DNA of 54,953 nt from Christensenellaceae bacterium (GCA_031280685.1 JAITGM010000019.1:1-54953), one strand, 5' to 3'. Shown: positions 40,841 to 49,221, counted from the stretch's first letter. The notes: a model not told the origin generated them from the letters alone. Numbers and translations: made by a program.

Positions 40841-40999
40841 TCCTCATCCTGTACTAGCAAGCGCGGCGGCCGATAGGCCCTGCCAATTCCCCGCGCCGCC
40901 GCAGACGCCCCCTTTCATGCCACAAACCGCACTGTTTCGTCATTGCGAGCCCCGGCGTGCTGGGCCGGCCTGCGCCCTCGGCGATCCGCGGCGTACAAA

Positions 41000-41027
41000 G
41001 AAGCGCCCAAACGAATTTGGGCGCTTC
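41000..41027 (-). terminator. Terminator of the rnf operon
   Basis: GAAGCGCCCAAA pairs with TTTGGGCGCTTC around CGAA, 32 bases beyond the rnfB stop. A short TTTGT follows on the minus strand. Confidence 0.75.
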
Positions 41028-41058
41028 CTTCATGCTCTTTTCCAGCGTTTTTCGGGAT

Positions 41059-42036
41059 TTAGGCGACTTTTATGCACTTTCTTGGGCATTTTTCGGCGCA
41101 AGCGCCGCAGCCCACGCACTTTTCCGGCATCACAAAATGGGCCTTGCGCAGCTCGCCCTCGATCGCGTCAAACTGGCAGCTCTTCTTGCAAAGCGTGCAG
41201 CCCACGCAGGCGCTATAATTGATGCGGGCGCGCTTGCGCTTGGAAAGGTCGCCATCCATTGCCCGCGTGGGGCAGACGCGCACGCACTCCAGGCAGCCCA
41301 CGCACTGCTCCATGTCGATCCTGGGCAGGTTGTTGACCATCTCGATGGCGCCAAACCTGCAAACCTCGGCGCAGCGCCCGCAGCTTATGCAGCCCGCAGA
41401 GCAAACATCGCGCACATCGCGGCCGCTTTCCGCGGCGCGGCAGCGCAAAATGGAGGGCTTTTCGGAGGGTTCCAGGCGAATGACCTCCTTCGGGCAGACC
41501 TCCATGCACTTCCTGCAACCCATGCACTTATCGGAATCAATGCGCACCAGGCCATTTTCGACCGTGATGGCGCCAAACTCGCAAACCCTTTGGCAGCTAC
41601 CATAGCCGATGCAGGCATGGGGGCAGGCCTTTTCGCCGCCCGAGGCCAAAACGGCCGCCTGGCATTCGCGCAGGCCCTCGTAAACGTAGGCGGTCTTGCA
41701 GTGCTCGCTGTCGCCCCGGCAGAGCACCGTCGCCACCATGCGCACCACGTCGGTATTCGGGGCGGCGCCCATAATTTTAGCCACCTCGTTGGCTACAGAA
41801 AGGCCGCCCACCGGGCAGAGATTCGTCGCCGCGCCCTCGAGCACCACGGCGGATGCGTAGCCGTCGCAGCCCGGGTAGCCGCAGGCGCCGCAGCCGGCGC
41901 CGGGCAGGCAGGCGCGCACCTCTTCCACGCGCGGGTCTGTTTCGACGGCCAACTTCTGCCCCGCGAAGGCGAGCCCCGCGCCAAAGAGCAGCCCAAGCCC
42001 GCCAAGCAGCGCCAGGGGAATGATGATTTCAAGCAT
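41059..42036 (-). CDS. rnfB: Rnf complex subunit B (ferredoxin-type)
   Basis: The electron-entry subunit of the Rnf ferredoxin:NAD+ oxidoreductase, 325 residues. One N-terminal membrane helix is followed by the 4Fe-4S domain with CLPGAGCGACGYPGC, a CPHACIGYGSCQRVC region and a series of CxxCxxCxxxC motifs (CMGCRKCMEVCP, CISCGRCAEVC, CVGCLECVRVCP, CVGCTLCKKSC, CVGCGACAEKCP). It therefore carries more clusters than proteobacterial RnfB, as usual in Clostridia. GAGGGAAGGAAAA precedes ATG 42036. It is the last gene of the operon. It probably accepts electrons from the small ferredoxin encoded at 32907. Confidence 0.95.
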   Translation of the reverse strand: MLEIIIPLALLGGLGLLFGAGLAFAGQKLAVETDPRVEEVRACLPGAGCGACGYPGCDGYASAVVLEGAATNLCPVGGLSVANEVAKIMGAAPNTDVVRMVATVLCRGDSEHCKTAYVYEGLRECQAAVLASGGEKACPHACIGYGSCQRVCEFGAITVENGLVRIDSDKCMGCRKCMEVCPKEVIRLEPSEKPSILRCRAAESGRDVRDVCSAGCISCGRCAEVCRFGAIEMVNNLPRIDMEQCVGCLECVRVCPTRAMDGDLSKRKRARINYSACVGCTLCKKSCQFDAIEGELRKAHFVMPEKCVGCGACAEKCPRKCIKVA

Positions 42037-42053
42037 TTTTCCTTCCCTCCCCC

Positions 42054-42632
42054 TTAAATCAAACCCTGGAAGCCCAAAAAGGCCAACGACATGAGCCCGG
42101 CCGCGATAAGCGTGGACGGCACGCCCTTAAAAACCGCGGGAATGTCGGCATTCTCAAGGCGTTCGCGCACGCCAGCGAAGAGAACGATGGCCAGGCCGAA
42201 GCCAAGGGCAGAACCCGTGCCGTTGACCACGGAACCCAGTAGGGAATAGCCCTCGGTGATGTTGAGGATGGCCGCGCCGAGCACTGCGCAATTGGTGGTG
42301 ATGAGTGGCAGATACACACCCAGCGCCCTGTAGAGCGAGGGGCTGAATCTGCCGATCGCCATCTCGACCAGCTGCACCAGCACCGCGATGACCAAAATGA
42401 ACACGATGGTCTGCAAATAGCCAAGGCCCAGGGCATCGAGCAAGTAGACCTGCACAAGGTAGGTCAGTAGCGAGGCCAGCGCCATCACGAAGGTGACGGC
42501 CAGGCTCATGCCCACCGCGGTTTCCACCTTGCGCGAAACCCCCAAAAACGGGCAAATGCCGAGGAAGCGTGACATGATAAAGTTATTGACCAAAATGGAG
42601 CCCAGCAGGATAATGAAGAGGTTTTCGCCCAT
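42054..42632 (-). CDS. rnfA: Rnf complex subunit A
   Basis: A 192-residue integral membrane subunit with six helices. Together with RnfE it forms the membrane core with an inverted topology and, in known complexes, an iron-sulfur cluster between them. The landmarks ILVNNFIMSRFLGICPFLGV, with the cluster Cys, and TTNCAVLGAA are present. The ATG directly follows the rnfE stop (TAAATG) and GGAGGG lies inside the end of rnfE. The Rnf complex pumps Na+ or H+ while moving electrons from ferredoxin to NAD+. Confidence 0.95.
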   Translation of the reverse strand: MGENLFIILLGSILVNNFIMSRFLGICPFLGVSRKVETAVGMSLAVTFVMALASLLTYLVQVYLLDALGLGYLQTIVFILVIAVLVQLVEMAIGRFSPSLYRALGVYLPLITTNCAVLGAAILNITEGYSLLGSVVNGTGSALGFGLAIVLFAGVRERLENADIPAVFKGVPSTLIAAGLMSLAFLGFQGLI

Positions 42633-43247
42633 TTAGATCAGCCCTCCAGTCCGCCTGTGCAAATAATCGAGGAAGCGGTTCACGCCCGCCAGCAGCAGCC
42701 CCAGGCTGAAAAAGCCGCCTGGCGCCATCACGAAGATCAGCGCCTTGGGGTAATCCGGCCCCAAGATGTTCACGCCAAAGACACTGCCCGCGCCCAGTAG
42801 CTCGCGTACCGAGGCCAGCAGGATGAGCGCCAGCGTGAAGCCGAAGCCGATGCCGATGCCATCCAAAATGGAGGCGATCGGCGGGTTTTTGCTCGCGAAG
42901 GACTCGGCCCGCGCGAAGATGATGCAGTTAACCACGATCAGGGGGATGTAAAGCCCCAGTGCGCTGGAAAGCGCGGGCAGATAGGCCTTCATCAAAAGAT
43001 CTACCGCGGTCACCAGCGTGGCGATGACTACAATGTAGGCAGGGATCCTGACCTTTGAGGGGATGAAGCCCCGCAGCAAGGAGATGAGCAGGTTCGATCC
43101 CACGAGCACCGCCGTGGTCGCAAGCCCCATCGCCAGCCCATTTTCGGCCGCGGTGGTAACGGCCAGAGTCGGGCACATGCCCAAAACCAACCGGAAGGTC
43201 GGGTTTTCGGTGATTACGCCGTTGAGCAGGGCCTTTTGAACGTCCAC
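42633..43247 (-). CDS. rnfE: Rnf complex subunit E
   Basis: A 204-residue membrane subunit homologous to RnfA, with six helices and the paired Cys segments LVLGMCPTLAVTTAAENGL and LIVVNCIIFARAE. It forms the membrane core with RnfA. The start is GTG 43247 with TAGGGAGGGATTTTA before it. It lies 13 bases after rnfG and immediately before rnfA. Confidence 0.94.
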   Translation of the reverse strand: MDVQKALLNGVITENPTFRLVLGMCPTLAVTTAAENGLAMGLATTAVLVGSNLLISLLRGFIPSKVRIPAYIVVIATLVTAVDLLMKAYLPALSSALGLYIPLIVVNCIIFARAESFASKNPPIASILDGIGIGFGFTLALILLASVRELLGAGSVFGVNILGPDYPKALIFVMAPGGFFSLGLLLAGVNRFLDYLHRRTGGLI

Positions 43248-43259
43248 TAAAATCCCTCC

Positions 43260-43805
43260 CTATTTAAGCTTTGCTTCGTAGTAGGCCAGCGCCTCGTTGA
43301 TGCCGCCGGCGACTGCCTTTGAGGTAATGGTCGCCGCCGTGATGGCCATGATCTCGCTTTCGCCCGGGCTGCCGGCCTTGATGACGCGCAAAACCCCGCT
43401 CTTGCCCTCGAATTGGCTCAAAAAGGCTTGGTTTGCGGCGTTGGCGCCAAGGCCCGGGGTTTCGGAATGCGTGGCGATGCGCACGCCGCTGACCTGCCCA
43501 GCCCTCACCCCGACGCTCATGCTGATTGGCCCGCCAAAGCCCGCGGCGCTAAGCTCAAAAACATAGCCCAAGGTTTCCCCTGCCGCTCCCTTGCCGCGAA
43601 ACACGGCCTGAATTTGGCCGGAGACGGCATTTAAATCCTCAAATTCCGCGGCGCCTTCGAGCACCGCCTTGCGCATCTCGGTCTTGTTCGCCGCCTCCTG
43701 CGCGGCGATGGGCGCGCTGGTCAGGCTTGAAGTGAAGCCGAGCAACACCGCGGCCACAGCCATGATGAGCACGAGCCTGGCGGTGATGTTCGCGATTTCA
43801 CGCAC
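43260..43805 (-). CDS. rnfG: Rnf complex subunit G (FMN-binding)
   Basis: A 181-residue subunit with one N-terminal helix and an extracytoplasmic FMN-binding domain. The covalent flavin is attached to a Thr in the motif AITAATITSKAV near the C-terminus. GLGANAANQAF and SETPGLG are conserved parts of the same domain. The GTG start (43805) overlaps the rnfD end by 8 bases and uses GGGGAGGTGAAGG inside it. It passes electrons between the flavins and clusters of the complex. Confidence 0.94.
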   Translation of the reverse strand: MREIANITARLVLIMAVAAVLLGFTSSLTSAPIAAQEAANKTEMRKAVLEGAAEFEDLNAVSGQIQAVFRGKGAAGETLGYVFELSAAGFGGPISMSVGVRAGQVSGVRIATHSETPGLGANAANQAFLSQFEGKSGVLRVIKAGSPGESEIMAITAATITSKAVAGGINEALAYYEAKLK

Positions 43806-44739
43806 GGGCCTTCACCTCCCCGTACTTTTTCGGCCTGGTCGCGCGCTCGATCAGCGGCGAGCAAACATTCATCAAAAGAATGGCGTAAGTAACCCCCTCC
43901 GGGTAGGCACCCCATTGGCGAATCACGAAATTGACCACGCCGCAGCCCAGGCCAAAGACGATCTTTCCCCAGCTAGAAGCGGGCGAGGTCACATAATCGG
44001 TCGCCATGAAGAAGGCGCTCAGCACAACGCCGCCCAAAAGAAGGCTTGCCGAAAGCTCAACGCCCGCGATCACGCTCAAAACCCCGAGGGAAGCGAGGTA
44101 GCTCAGTGGAATGCGCCAGTCGATGATCCGGCTTATGAGCAAAAATGCGGCCCCCAGCAGCAACGCAAGCGTAGAAACCTCGCCGATGGTGCCCGGAACG
44201 CGCCCCAAAAAAGCATCCAGCCGCCAGTTTTCGCCAAAGGCGGCGGCAAGATCGGTCGGGGACTGCAAATAGGCTAGCGGCGTGGCGCCGGTTTGGCCGT
44301 CTATGCCGATGAAGGTCGTCATCGCGGCGGGCCAGCAGGCCAAAAGGAAGGCGCGGCCGGCCAGCGCGGGGTTGACGAAGTTCGAACCCAAGCCGCCGAA
44401 AACCTGCTTTGCGATGACGACGGCAAAGGCGGAACCCACCACCGCCAGGTACCAAGGCACGGCAGGCGGCAGGCATAGCCCCAGGAGCAAGCCAGTCACG
44501 GCGGCGGAACCGTCGTGGAAGGCGGTCACAGGCCGCTTTAAGAGCTTTTGGGCCAGGGCCTCGGCCAAAACGGCGGAGGCTGTGGAGAGGATCAGTGTCC
44601 ACAGCGCCTGCCCGCCGAAGGCATAGACCCCCATCAGCGCGGCAGGCAGCAGCGCGATGAAGACCCGGAGCATGATGCCCTGCGTGCTAAGCTCCCCCCG
44701 CACATGGGGTGAAAGCGAAACGCTAAGCTTCGTTGGCAT
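43798..44739 (-). CDS. rnfD: Rnf complex subunit D
   Basis: A 313-residue membrane subunit with about nine helices, related to NqrB. Known landmarks are LSPHVRGELSTQGIML at the N-terminus, FHDGSAAVTGLLLGLCLPP, NPALAGRAFLLACWP and DGQTGATPLAYLQ, which holds the Thr for covalent FMN. AGGGAGGAACCCCGA precedes ATG 44739. In most operons rnfD directly follows rnfC; here a frameshifted extra gene and a 111-base gap separate them. Confidence 0.95.
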   Translation of the reverse strand: MPTKLSVSLSPHVRGELSTQGIMLRVFIALLPAALMGVYAFGGQALWTLILSTASAVLAEALAQKLLKRPVTAFHDGSAAVTGLLLGLCLPPAVPWYLAVVGSAFAVVIAKQVFGGLGSNFVNPALAGRAFLLACWPAAMTTFIGIDGQTGATPLAYLQSPTDLAAAFGENWRLDAFLGRVPGTIGEVSTLALLLGAAFLLISRIIDWRIPLSYLASLGVLSVIAGVELSASLLLGGVVLSAFFMATDYVTSPASSWGKIVFGLGCGVVNFVIRQWGAYPEGVTYAILLMNVCSPLIERATRPKKYGEVKARA

Positions 44740-44850
44740 TCGGGGTTCCTCCCTTGAAATTGATGGCGTTCACGGTGAAAACAGCGCAAAAACGCTCAGT
44801 TCCGGCCCGGATCTCCTCATGAGCAGGTAGCGCCCCCAGGCTGCGTGCCA

Positions 44851-45586
44851 TTAGGCCAGGCTCTTGGGCTTTGGTTCAAACGGCGCGTCAAACCCGATCC
44901 CGGCCTTCTCGTCGATCTGCGGCGTTTCAGCAGGCAGTCGGGTTTCATCATCGCGGCGGTCGCCCTCGAGCGGCGGGCATGCGATCTCTTCCATGGGCTG
45001 CACGCGCAGGCTTCGGCCCTCCTCGCCCGCCGGGGCTTCCAGCACGAGGTAAACGCGCCTTTCCCGCTAGGGTATGCCAGTGGACATTCGAAAGCTTGAT
45101 GGTTTCGCCGCCCGCGATCCCGGCCTCCCAGGCGCAATAGCCCTCGTCCAGCTTTTGGGCAAGCTCGTCCGGCCAGGCAAGCCTTTGCGCAGCGGCCGAG
45201 AAAGGCTCGCCGCAGCCCTTGAAATAAAGCTCCGCGCTTGGCGAAAGCGCATAATTGTTTTCGAACGGGGCGGGGAGGAGCTGAAACTGGAAGCCGGCCT
45301 CGCAAAGCTCCTCGCTGGCCGGGCTTTGGAAGCAGCCAAGCTTCGCCTTAACCCGGGAATCCTCCGCGCCTTGCGGGATCGGCACCCGCTGCGGCGCGGT
45401 TTCGCGGGCCTTGGGCCGGGAAGCTTCGCCGATTGCGCGAATCGGCTCCAGCGTGTCCGTCTCGGGCAGGGCGCTGGCCGTCGCGGAGCCGGTCGCTTCC
45501 GGCGGACGCCCCGTGCGGGCCGCAGGCAGCGGCAAGGCCAGCAAAAGCAAGGGAAAAACCGCTTTTTTCATGCTTCCTTTGCTCAT
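44851..45586 (-). pseudogene. Frameshifted exported protein inserted between rnfC and rnfD
   Basis: Two frames give one protein of about 245 residues. The first part (from 45586, overlapping the rnfC stop as ATGA, or 45571 after AAAGGA) has a signal peptide (KKAVFPLLLLALPLPAA) and runs through FQFQLLPAPFENNYALSPSA and YCAWEAGIAGGETIKLSNVH. The second part (to TAA 44851) reads RVYLVLEAPAGEEGRSLRVQ to an acidic/Pro-rich tail ending FEPKPKSLA. Removing one base near 45064-45072 joins them as HWHTLRERRVYLVLE. I do not recognise the family. Either it is a pseudogene or the assembly has one extra base. Being cotranscribed with rnf, it may be a partner or maturation factor; that is only a guess. Confidence 0.65.
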
Positions 45587-46905
45587 TTTCGCTTGAGGGC
45601 CTGCGCCTGGCGCTTGGCCACGCGAATGGCCGAGGTTACCTCGCGCCTGGCCGGGCAGATATAGCTGCAGGCGCCGCACTCCACGCAATCGAGCGCGCCA
45701 TGCTTTTCGGCCGCGGCCCAGTCTTTTTTCAGCATGTCGCTATACAGCTCATAGGGCTGCAAATGGATGGGGCAGCCCCTGGAGCAGCGCCCGCAGTGGA
45801 TGCAGGGGCCTTCGCCGTGCGCGTCCTGGCTGCCGTGGAGCAGCGCCAGGATGCCCGAGGATCCCTTGACGATGGGCAGATCTTCCTCAAAAACGGCGAT
45901 GCCCATCATCGGCCCACCGCTGACCAGGCGCGCGGAACCATCCTTCAGGCCCCCACAGCAGGCGATGAGATGCGAAATCTCGGTGCCGATGGGCACCTCA
46001 AGGTTCGCCGGGGTCTCGATCCCCTCGCCCGTGACGGTCAGAACCCTATCGATCAGCGGCTTGCCCAGTGCCACCGCCTCATAGACCGCATGCGCGGTCG
46101 ATACGTTGACCACCACGCAGCCAGCCGCCGCGGGCAGCTTGCCCGAGGGTACCTGCCTGCCGGTCAGGCTCTGGATGATCTGCTTTTCTGAGCCCTGGGG
46201 GTATTTCACGCGCAGGGGCTGGATCTTTATGCCGCTCCCCTGGGCGAGCCGTTCGAGGTTGGCGATGGCGTCCTGCTTGTTGGCCTCAATGCCGATGATC
46301 GCCGCATCCGCGTCCAAGATCCGCTTGAGGATCGCCGCGCCCTTGAGGATCATTTCGCCTCTCTCGAGCATCATGCGGTGGTCGGCGGTCAAATACGGCT
46401 CGCACTCCGCGCCGTTTAAGAGGAGATAATCTATTTTTGTCCCCTCCGGGGGCGAAAGCTTCACGTGCAGCGGGAAGGCAGCGCCGCCCATGCCCGCCAG
46501 GCCCGCGGCGGCGACCCGTTTTAAAAGTTCCTCGCGCGAAAGCGCGGCGGGGTCGGCCGGGATGAATTCCACCGTTTCATCCTTAAAGTCGTTTTCTATG
46601 GTCACGGTTAGCGGCGTCTGCCCGCCGATCGCCCTTTCCGGCTGAACCGACAAAACCGCGCCCGAAACCGAGGCGTGCACCGGCGCGGAAACGAAGCCCC
46701 CGGTTTCCCCGATGAGCTGGCCGCGCAAAACGCGATCTCCGGCCACGACCAGCGGCCTGCAAGGCGCGCCGATGTGCTGCGCCATCGGCAGCTTCACCCG
46801 CCTGGGCGCTTCCGGCTTCGTGATGGCCAGATGCTCGCTCAAGCCCTTGCCATGGTGTGTCTTTTCCAGCGGATGGATGCCGCCGCTGAAGGTCTTTAAA
46901 GGCAC
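45583..46905 (-). CDS. rnfC: Rnf complex subunit C (NADH/FMN-binding)
   Basis: The 440-residue cytosolic-side subunit that carries FMN and two [4Fe-4S] clusters and reduces NAD+. Features in order are TFSGGIHPLEKTHHGKG, the flavin/NADH loop GLAGMGGAAFPLHVKL and LLLNGAECEPYLTADHRMML, then CIHCGRCSRGCP and CVECGACSYICPARREV. GTG 46905 is chosen because GGGGGAGGGAAAGCGCG lies directly before it; the longer upstream frame runs through the promoter. It is the first gene of the rnf operon. Confidence 0.95.
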   Translation of the reverse strand: MPLKTFSGGIHPLEKTHHGKGLSEHLAITKPEAPRRVKLPMAQHIGAPCRPLVVAGDRVLRGQLIGETGGFVSAPVHASVSGAVLSVQPERAIGGQTPLTVTIENDFKDETVEFIPADPAALSREELLKRVAAAGLAGMGGAAFPLHVKLSPPEGTKIDYLLLNGAECEPYLTADHRMMLERGEMILKGAAILKRILDADAAIIGIEANKQDAIANLERLAQGSGIKIQPLRVKYPQGSEKQIIQSLTGRQVPSGKLPAAAGCVVVNVSTAHAVYEAVALGKPLIDRVLTVTGEGIETPANLEVPIGTEISHLIACCGGLKDGSARLVSGGPMMGIAVFEEDLPIVKGSSGILALLHGSQDAHGEGPCIHCGRCSRGCPIHLQPYELYSDMLKKDWAAAEKHGALDCVECGACSYICPARREVTSAIRVAKRQAQALKRK

Positions 46906-46983
46906 CGCGCTTTCCCTCCCCCGTCGTAGGCGCCCCTGCGGGGCTAAATGCGCGCGCGAAAACGCCCGCGTGCAGTTAGTGTG

Positions 46984-47012
46984 ATTGTAACACGCCTTTT
47001 CCTCGCATACAA
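46984..47012 (-). promoter_or_regulatory. Promoter of the rnf operon
   Basis: On the minus strand: TTGTAT (47007-47012), 17 bases, TACAAT (46984-46989), 79 bases before the rnfC start. Confidence 0.7.
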
Positions 47013-47065
47013 CAAAAAACGGCAGGATAAAATCAGCCAATTCGCTCAAATTGGCCGCAGCGGAC

Positions 47066-47197
47066 TCAAAGCCCCAGCGCCCGCAACGCCTCGTTCACCA
47101 ACCCGCGCGGGCCGCTGGCGTGCACGATAGCCGACCCCAAGAGCGCGTAGGCCTGGCTGTGCCTAAAGCCCACTTTTTTGCGCAATGCTCGCGGCCA
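47066..47197 (-). pseudogene. Severed C-terminal end of the membrane protein at 47198
   Basis: After the TAG at 47198-47200 the same frame stays open for 43 codons to TGA 47066, reading ALRKKVGFRHSQAYALLGSA and ending LVNEALRALGL. Related small membrane proteins end in a similar amphipathic helix, so this is probably the original C-terminus, cut off by a point mutation. Confidence 0.6.
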
Positions 47198-47572
47198 CTA
47201 AAAAGGGAGGTCGAGCACAGCGTAGCCGTCCAGCGAGGGTGAAATCGCGTTATAGAACTCCACGGCCTCGGCCCTCGTGCCCTTGTCGATGAATTCCACG
47301 CGCAGGCCGTTCTCTTCCGCGCCGGGGCAGCACAGCGCCAGCTTCCATTCGGCGCGCCAGCCCGAAAGCTCCTTGACGCAGTAGCCCATCCCTTCCATCG
47401 CGGCACGGAAATCGGCCTGCGTGATCGGCTTCGCTCCCGCCAGGCGAATGGCCAAGGGCAGCGCGTAAACGAGCAGGCAAAGCGTTCCAACCCAACAAAC
47501 GGCCATAAGAAGGGCATTGGCGATGCCCTTCCTGGCGACGTAGCCGTTCATCAATTCAATTACGCCCCGCAT
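47198..47572 (-). CDS. Small membrane-anchored protein, probably truncated by TAG
   Basis: The 124-residue product starts MRGVIELMNGYVARKG, has one membrane helix (about 19-40) and an extracytoplasmic alpha/beta part (ITQADFRAAMEGMGYCVKEL to SLDGYAVLDLPF). Proteins of this kind usually continue with a further strand and helix. Here these follow in frame after a TAG (47066-47197). ATG 47572 has GGAGGG at the right distance. The first 17 codons and the upstream bases are duplicated next to rsmI (48303-48381). The function is unknown. Confidence 0.65.
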   Translation of the reverse strand: MRGVIELMNGYVARKGIANALLMAVCWVGTLCLLVYALPLAIRLAGAKPITQADFRAAMEGMGYCVKELSGWRAEWKLALCCPGAEENGLRVEFIDKGTRAEAVEFYNAISPSLDGYAVLDLPF

Positions 47573-47605
47573 CAATCGGCCCTCCTCGATTTTCTTGAGC
47601 AGCGG
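47528..47605. repeat. 78-bp direct repeat, left copy
   Basis: Matches 48303-48381 with about three differences (two substitutions and one 1-base gap). It contains the start of the small membrane protein gene and a copy of the last codons of rsmI (LLKKIEEG). Together the two copies bracket a 697-bp segment with a lipoprotein gene. Confidence 0.85.
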
Positions 47606-47654
47606 AGCACGCCCGCTCTTGAGCAAGCAGCGGCACTGGCCGCCTTAAAAGCGT

Positions 47655-48257
47655 TTATCGCCTTGCTTCAATCTTCTTCGCCACGCAATACCGCTCTATT
47701 TCCTCTTGCTTCCAATCCGCGGGAATTGAACATTGAAAAAACTCCCCCTCCTGCTCCCACCATACCATGTTAAACAAGATCGTCGCATCCCCTTTGTATT
47801 CTTCCGAAACCGTATAGGCAGGGCGTTCGGCAAAGTAATATTTCCCCATCGGCGTAGTTGGGACAGTACGAGGCACCAATCCGCTCACGAATACCTTCAA
47901 GTCGCTTGAATAGCTTTCACGCCGTGGGTACCAGGTCATGATAAACGCCAGCGGGTCATACTCATCTGATCTTAAGGGCGTCGAGCCATAGATAAAATTC
48001 GGGGCGTTCCCACCAACCAGGATCCCTTTAAAAAAGATTGATTCCGGGATTTCCGCCGGTATAAAAAAGTAACCCATTTCAACATACGGCGATTTCGGAT
48101 CCTTGGCCGCAGCCAGAAATCTCTCAAAATCGTTAAATTCAATGGGCCCAGAAGAAGCCGCGGCGGAAGATAGAGGGGCTTCACTTACTACTTTGGGTTG
48201 TGGTTGGGTGCATCCGAAGAGTGCCGTAGTCAACAAAAGGATAGTGACATAATACAA
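47655..48257 (-). CDS. Lipoprotein, start region frameshifted
   Basis: A 200-codon frame with a lipobox (LLLTTALFGC), then SGPIEFNDFERFLAAAKD, FIMTWYPRRESYSSDLKVFV and a C-terminal WWEQEGEFFQCSIPADWK. No family is recognised. As it stands it must start at TTG 48257 without a good ribosome site. Thirteen bases upstream ATG 48270 has AGGGGG well spaced, but is in another frame. Deleting one base restores a signal peptide that begins MKRILYYVTILL. Hence a recent frameshift or a sequencing error is likely. It is more AT-rich than its neighbours and flanked by 78-bp direct repeats, which suggests acquisition. Confidence 0.65.
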   Translation of the reverse strand: MYYVTILLLTTALFGCTQPQPKVVSEAPLSSAAASSGPIEFNDFERFLAAAKDPKSPYVEMGYFFIPAEIPESIFFKGILVGGNAPNFIYGSTPLRSDEYDPLAFIMTWYPRRESYSSDLKVFVSGLVPRTVPTTPMGKYYFAERPAYTVSEEYKGDATILFNMVWWEQEGEFFQCSIPADWKQEEIERYCVAKKIEARR

Positions 48258-48266
48258 GAATCCTTT

Positions 48267-48347
48267 TCATCCTTGAATCCCCCTCTCGCGGTTGCGCACG
48301 CCTTTCCTGGCGGCGTAGCCGTTCATCAATTCAATCACGCCCCGCAT
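48267..48347 (-). pseudogene. 5' fragment of the small membrane protein gene
   Basis: Starts MRGVIELMNGYAARKG like the gene at 47572, then diverges after 17 codons into RNRERGIQG and stops at 48267. It overlaps the rsmI end by 17 bases. It is the leftover of the original gene start after insertion of the lipoprotein segment. Confidence 0.7.
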
Positions 48348-48381
48348 CAATCGCGCCCTCCTCGATTTTCTTGAGCAGCGG
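48303..48381. repeat. 78-bp direct repeat, right copy
   Basis: The partner of 47528-47605. Here the bases form the genuine 3' end of rsmI and the broken start of the next gene. Confidence 0.85.
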
Positions 48382-49221
48382 GGCGATCTCCAACGAAGCC
48401 GCGTAGGCCTCATTGCGCGAATAGCCGGGCTGCGCGGCCAGCCGCGCAACCGCCTCCTTCGCGCTCAGGCCCATGAGCGCGAATTCGAGCAGCATCGCCC
48501 GCGCGGAGGGCTTTTCCTCGGCCGTTTCTGGCCTTTTTACCCCTTTTAGCTCGATTGCCAGCGCGTACTCACCCTTTTCGGCCGATGGGTTCGCGTTAAG
48601 CGCCAGCAAGAGCTCCGCGGCCCCGCCGCGCAGCGTCTTTTCGTGCAGCTTCGTCAAATCGCAGCTCAGGCAAAGCTGGGCGCCGGGCAAAAAAGCTTCA
48701 ACATCCCGCAGAAGCGCCTTGACGCGGTGGGGCGACTCATACACGACCGCCACCGAAACGCAGGCGCGCGCGATCCGCGCAAAGGCCGCCTCCCGCTCCT
48801 TCCCCTTGCGGGGCAGGAAGCCGAAAAAGGCGTAGGACTCGATCTCAAAGCCGCAGATCGAGAGCAGGGCGCTCGCCGCCGAGGGGCCGGGCACCGCCAA
48901 AACCTCGATCCCCGCCTGGGCGGCCTGGCGCACCACGGCGAAGCCCGGATCCGAAACCCCGGGCGTGCCCGCGTCTGTTACCAGTGCCACGTCAAGGCCC
49001 TTTTCGAGCATTTCGGCCACCACATCGGCAGCGCGGCCTTCTTCGTTATATTGGTGAGACGATAGAAGCCTCGGCCTTTTCAGCCCAAAGGCGGCATAGA
49101 GCTTTTGCGTCACGCGGGTATCTTCACACAGGACGAGCGCACAGCCCTCCAGCGTGCGCTTTAAGCGCTCGCTGGCGTCCCCTAGGTTGCCAATCGGCGT
49201 CGCCGCCACATACAGGGCCAT
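48331..49221 (-). CDS. rsmI: 16S rRNA (cytidine(1402)-2'-O)-methyltransferase
   Basis: Methylates the ribose of C1402 in 16S rRNA with S-adenosylmethionine. The 296 residues show the tetrapyrrole-methylase fold: LYVAATPIGNLGDASER at the N-terminus, CEDTRVTQKL, the SAM-binding VTDAGTPGVSDPG, VPGPSAASALLSICG, and FFGFLPRKGKER followed by ESPHRV. A C-terminal helical extension ends IAPLLKKIEEGAIDAGRD. GGGGAGGGGTTGCGCGC precedes ATG 49221. Its last codons were duplicated 770 bases downstream. Confidence 0.93.
   Translation of the reverse strand: MALYVAATPIGNLGDASERLKRTLEGCALVLCEDTRVTQKLYAAFGLKRPRLLSSHQYNEEGRAADVVAEMLEKGLDVALVTDAGTPGVSDPGFAVVRQAAQAGIEVLAVPGPSAASALLSICGFEIESYAFFGFLPRKGKEREAAFARIARACVSVAVVYESPHRVKALLRDVEAFLPGAQLCLSCDLTKLHEKTLRGGAAELLLALNANPSAEKGEYALAIELKGVKRPETAEEKPSARAMLLEFALMGLSAKEAVARLAAQPGYSRNEAYAASLEIAPLLKKIEEGAIDAGRD

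Noticed and set aside
17358..47200. TAG recoding, suggested by in-frame TAG codons at 17358 and 47198
   Set aside because: TAG ends several intact genes here, such as the glucan synthase, both ABC permeases and the SpoIID-like lipoprotein. The parB TAG sits in a gene that also has a frameshift.
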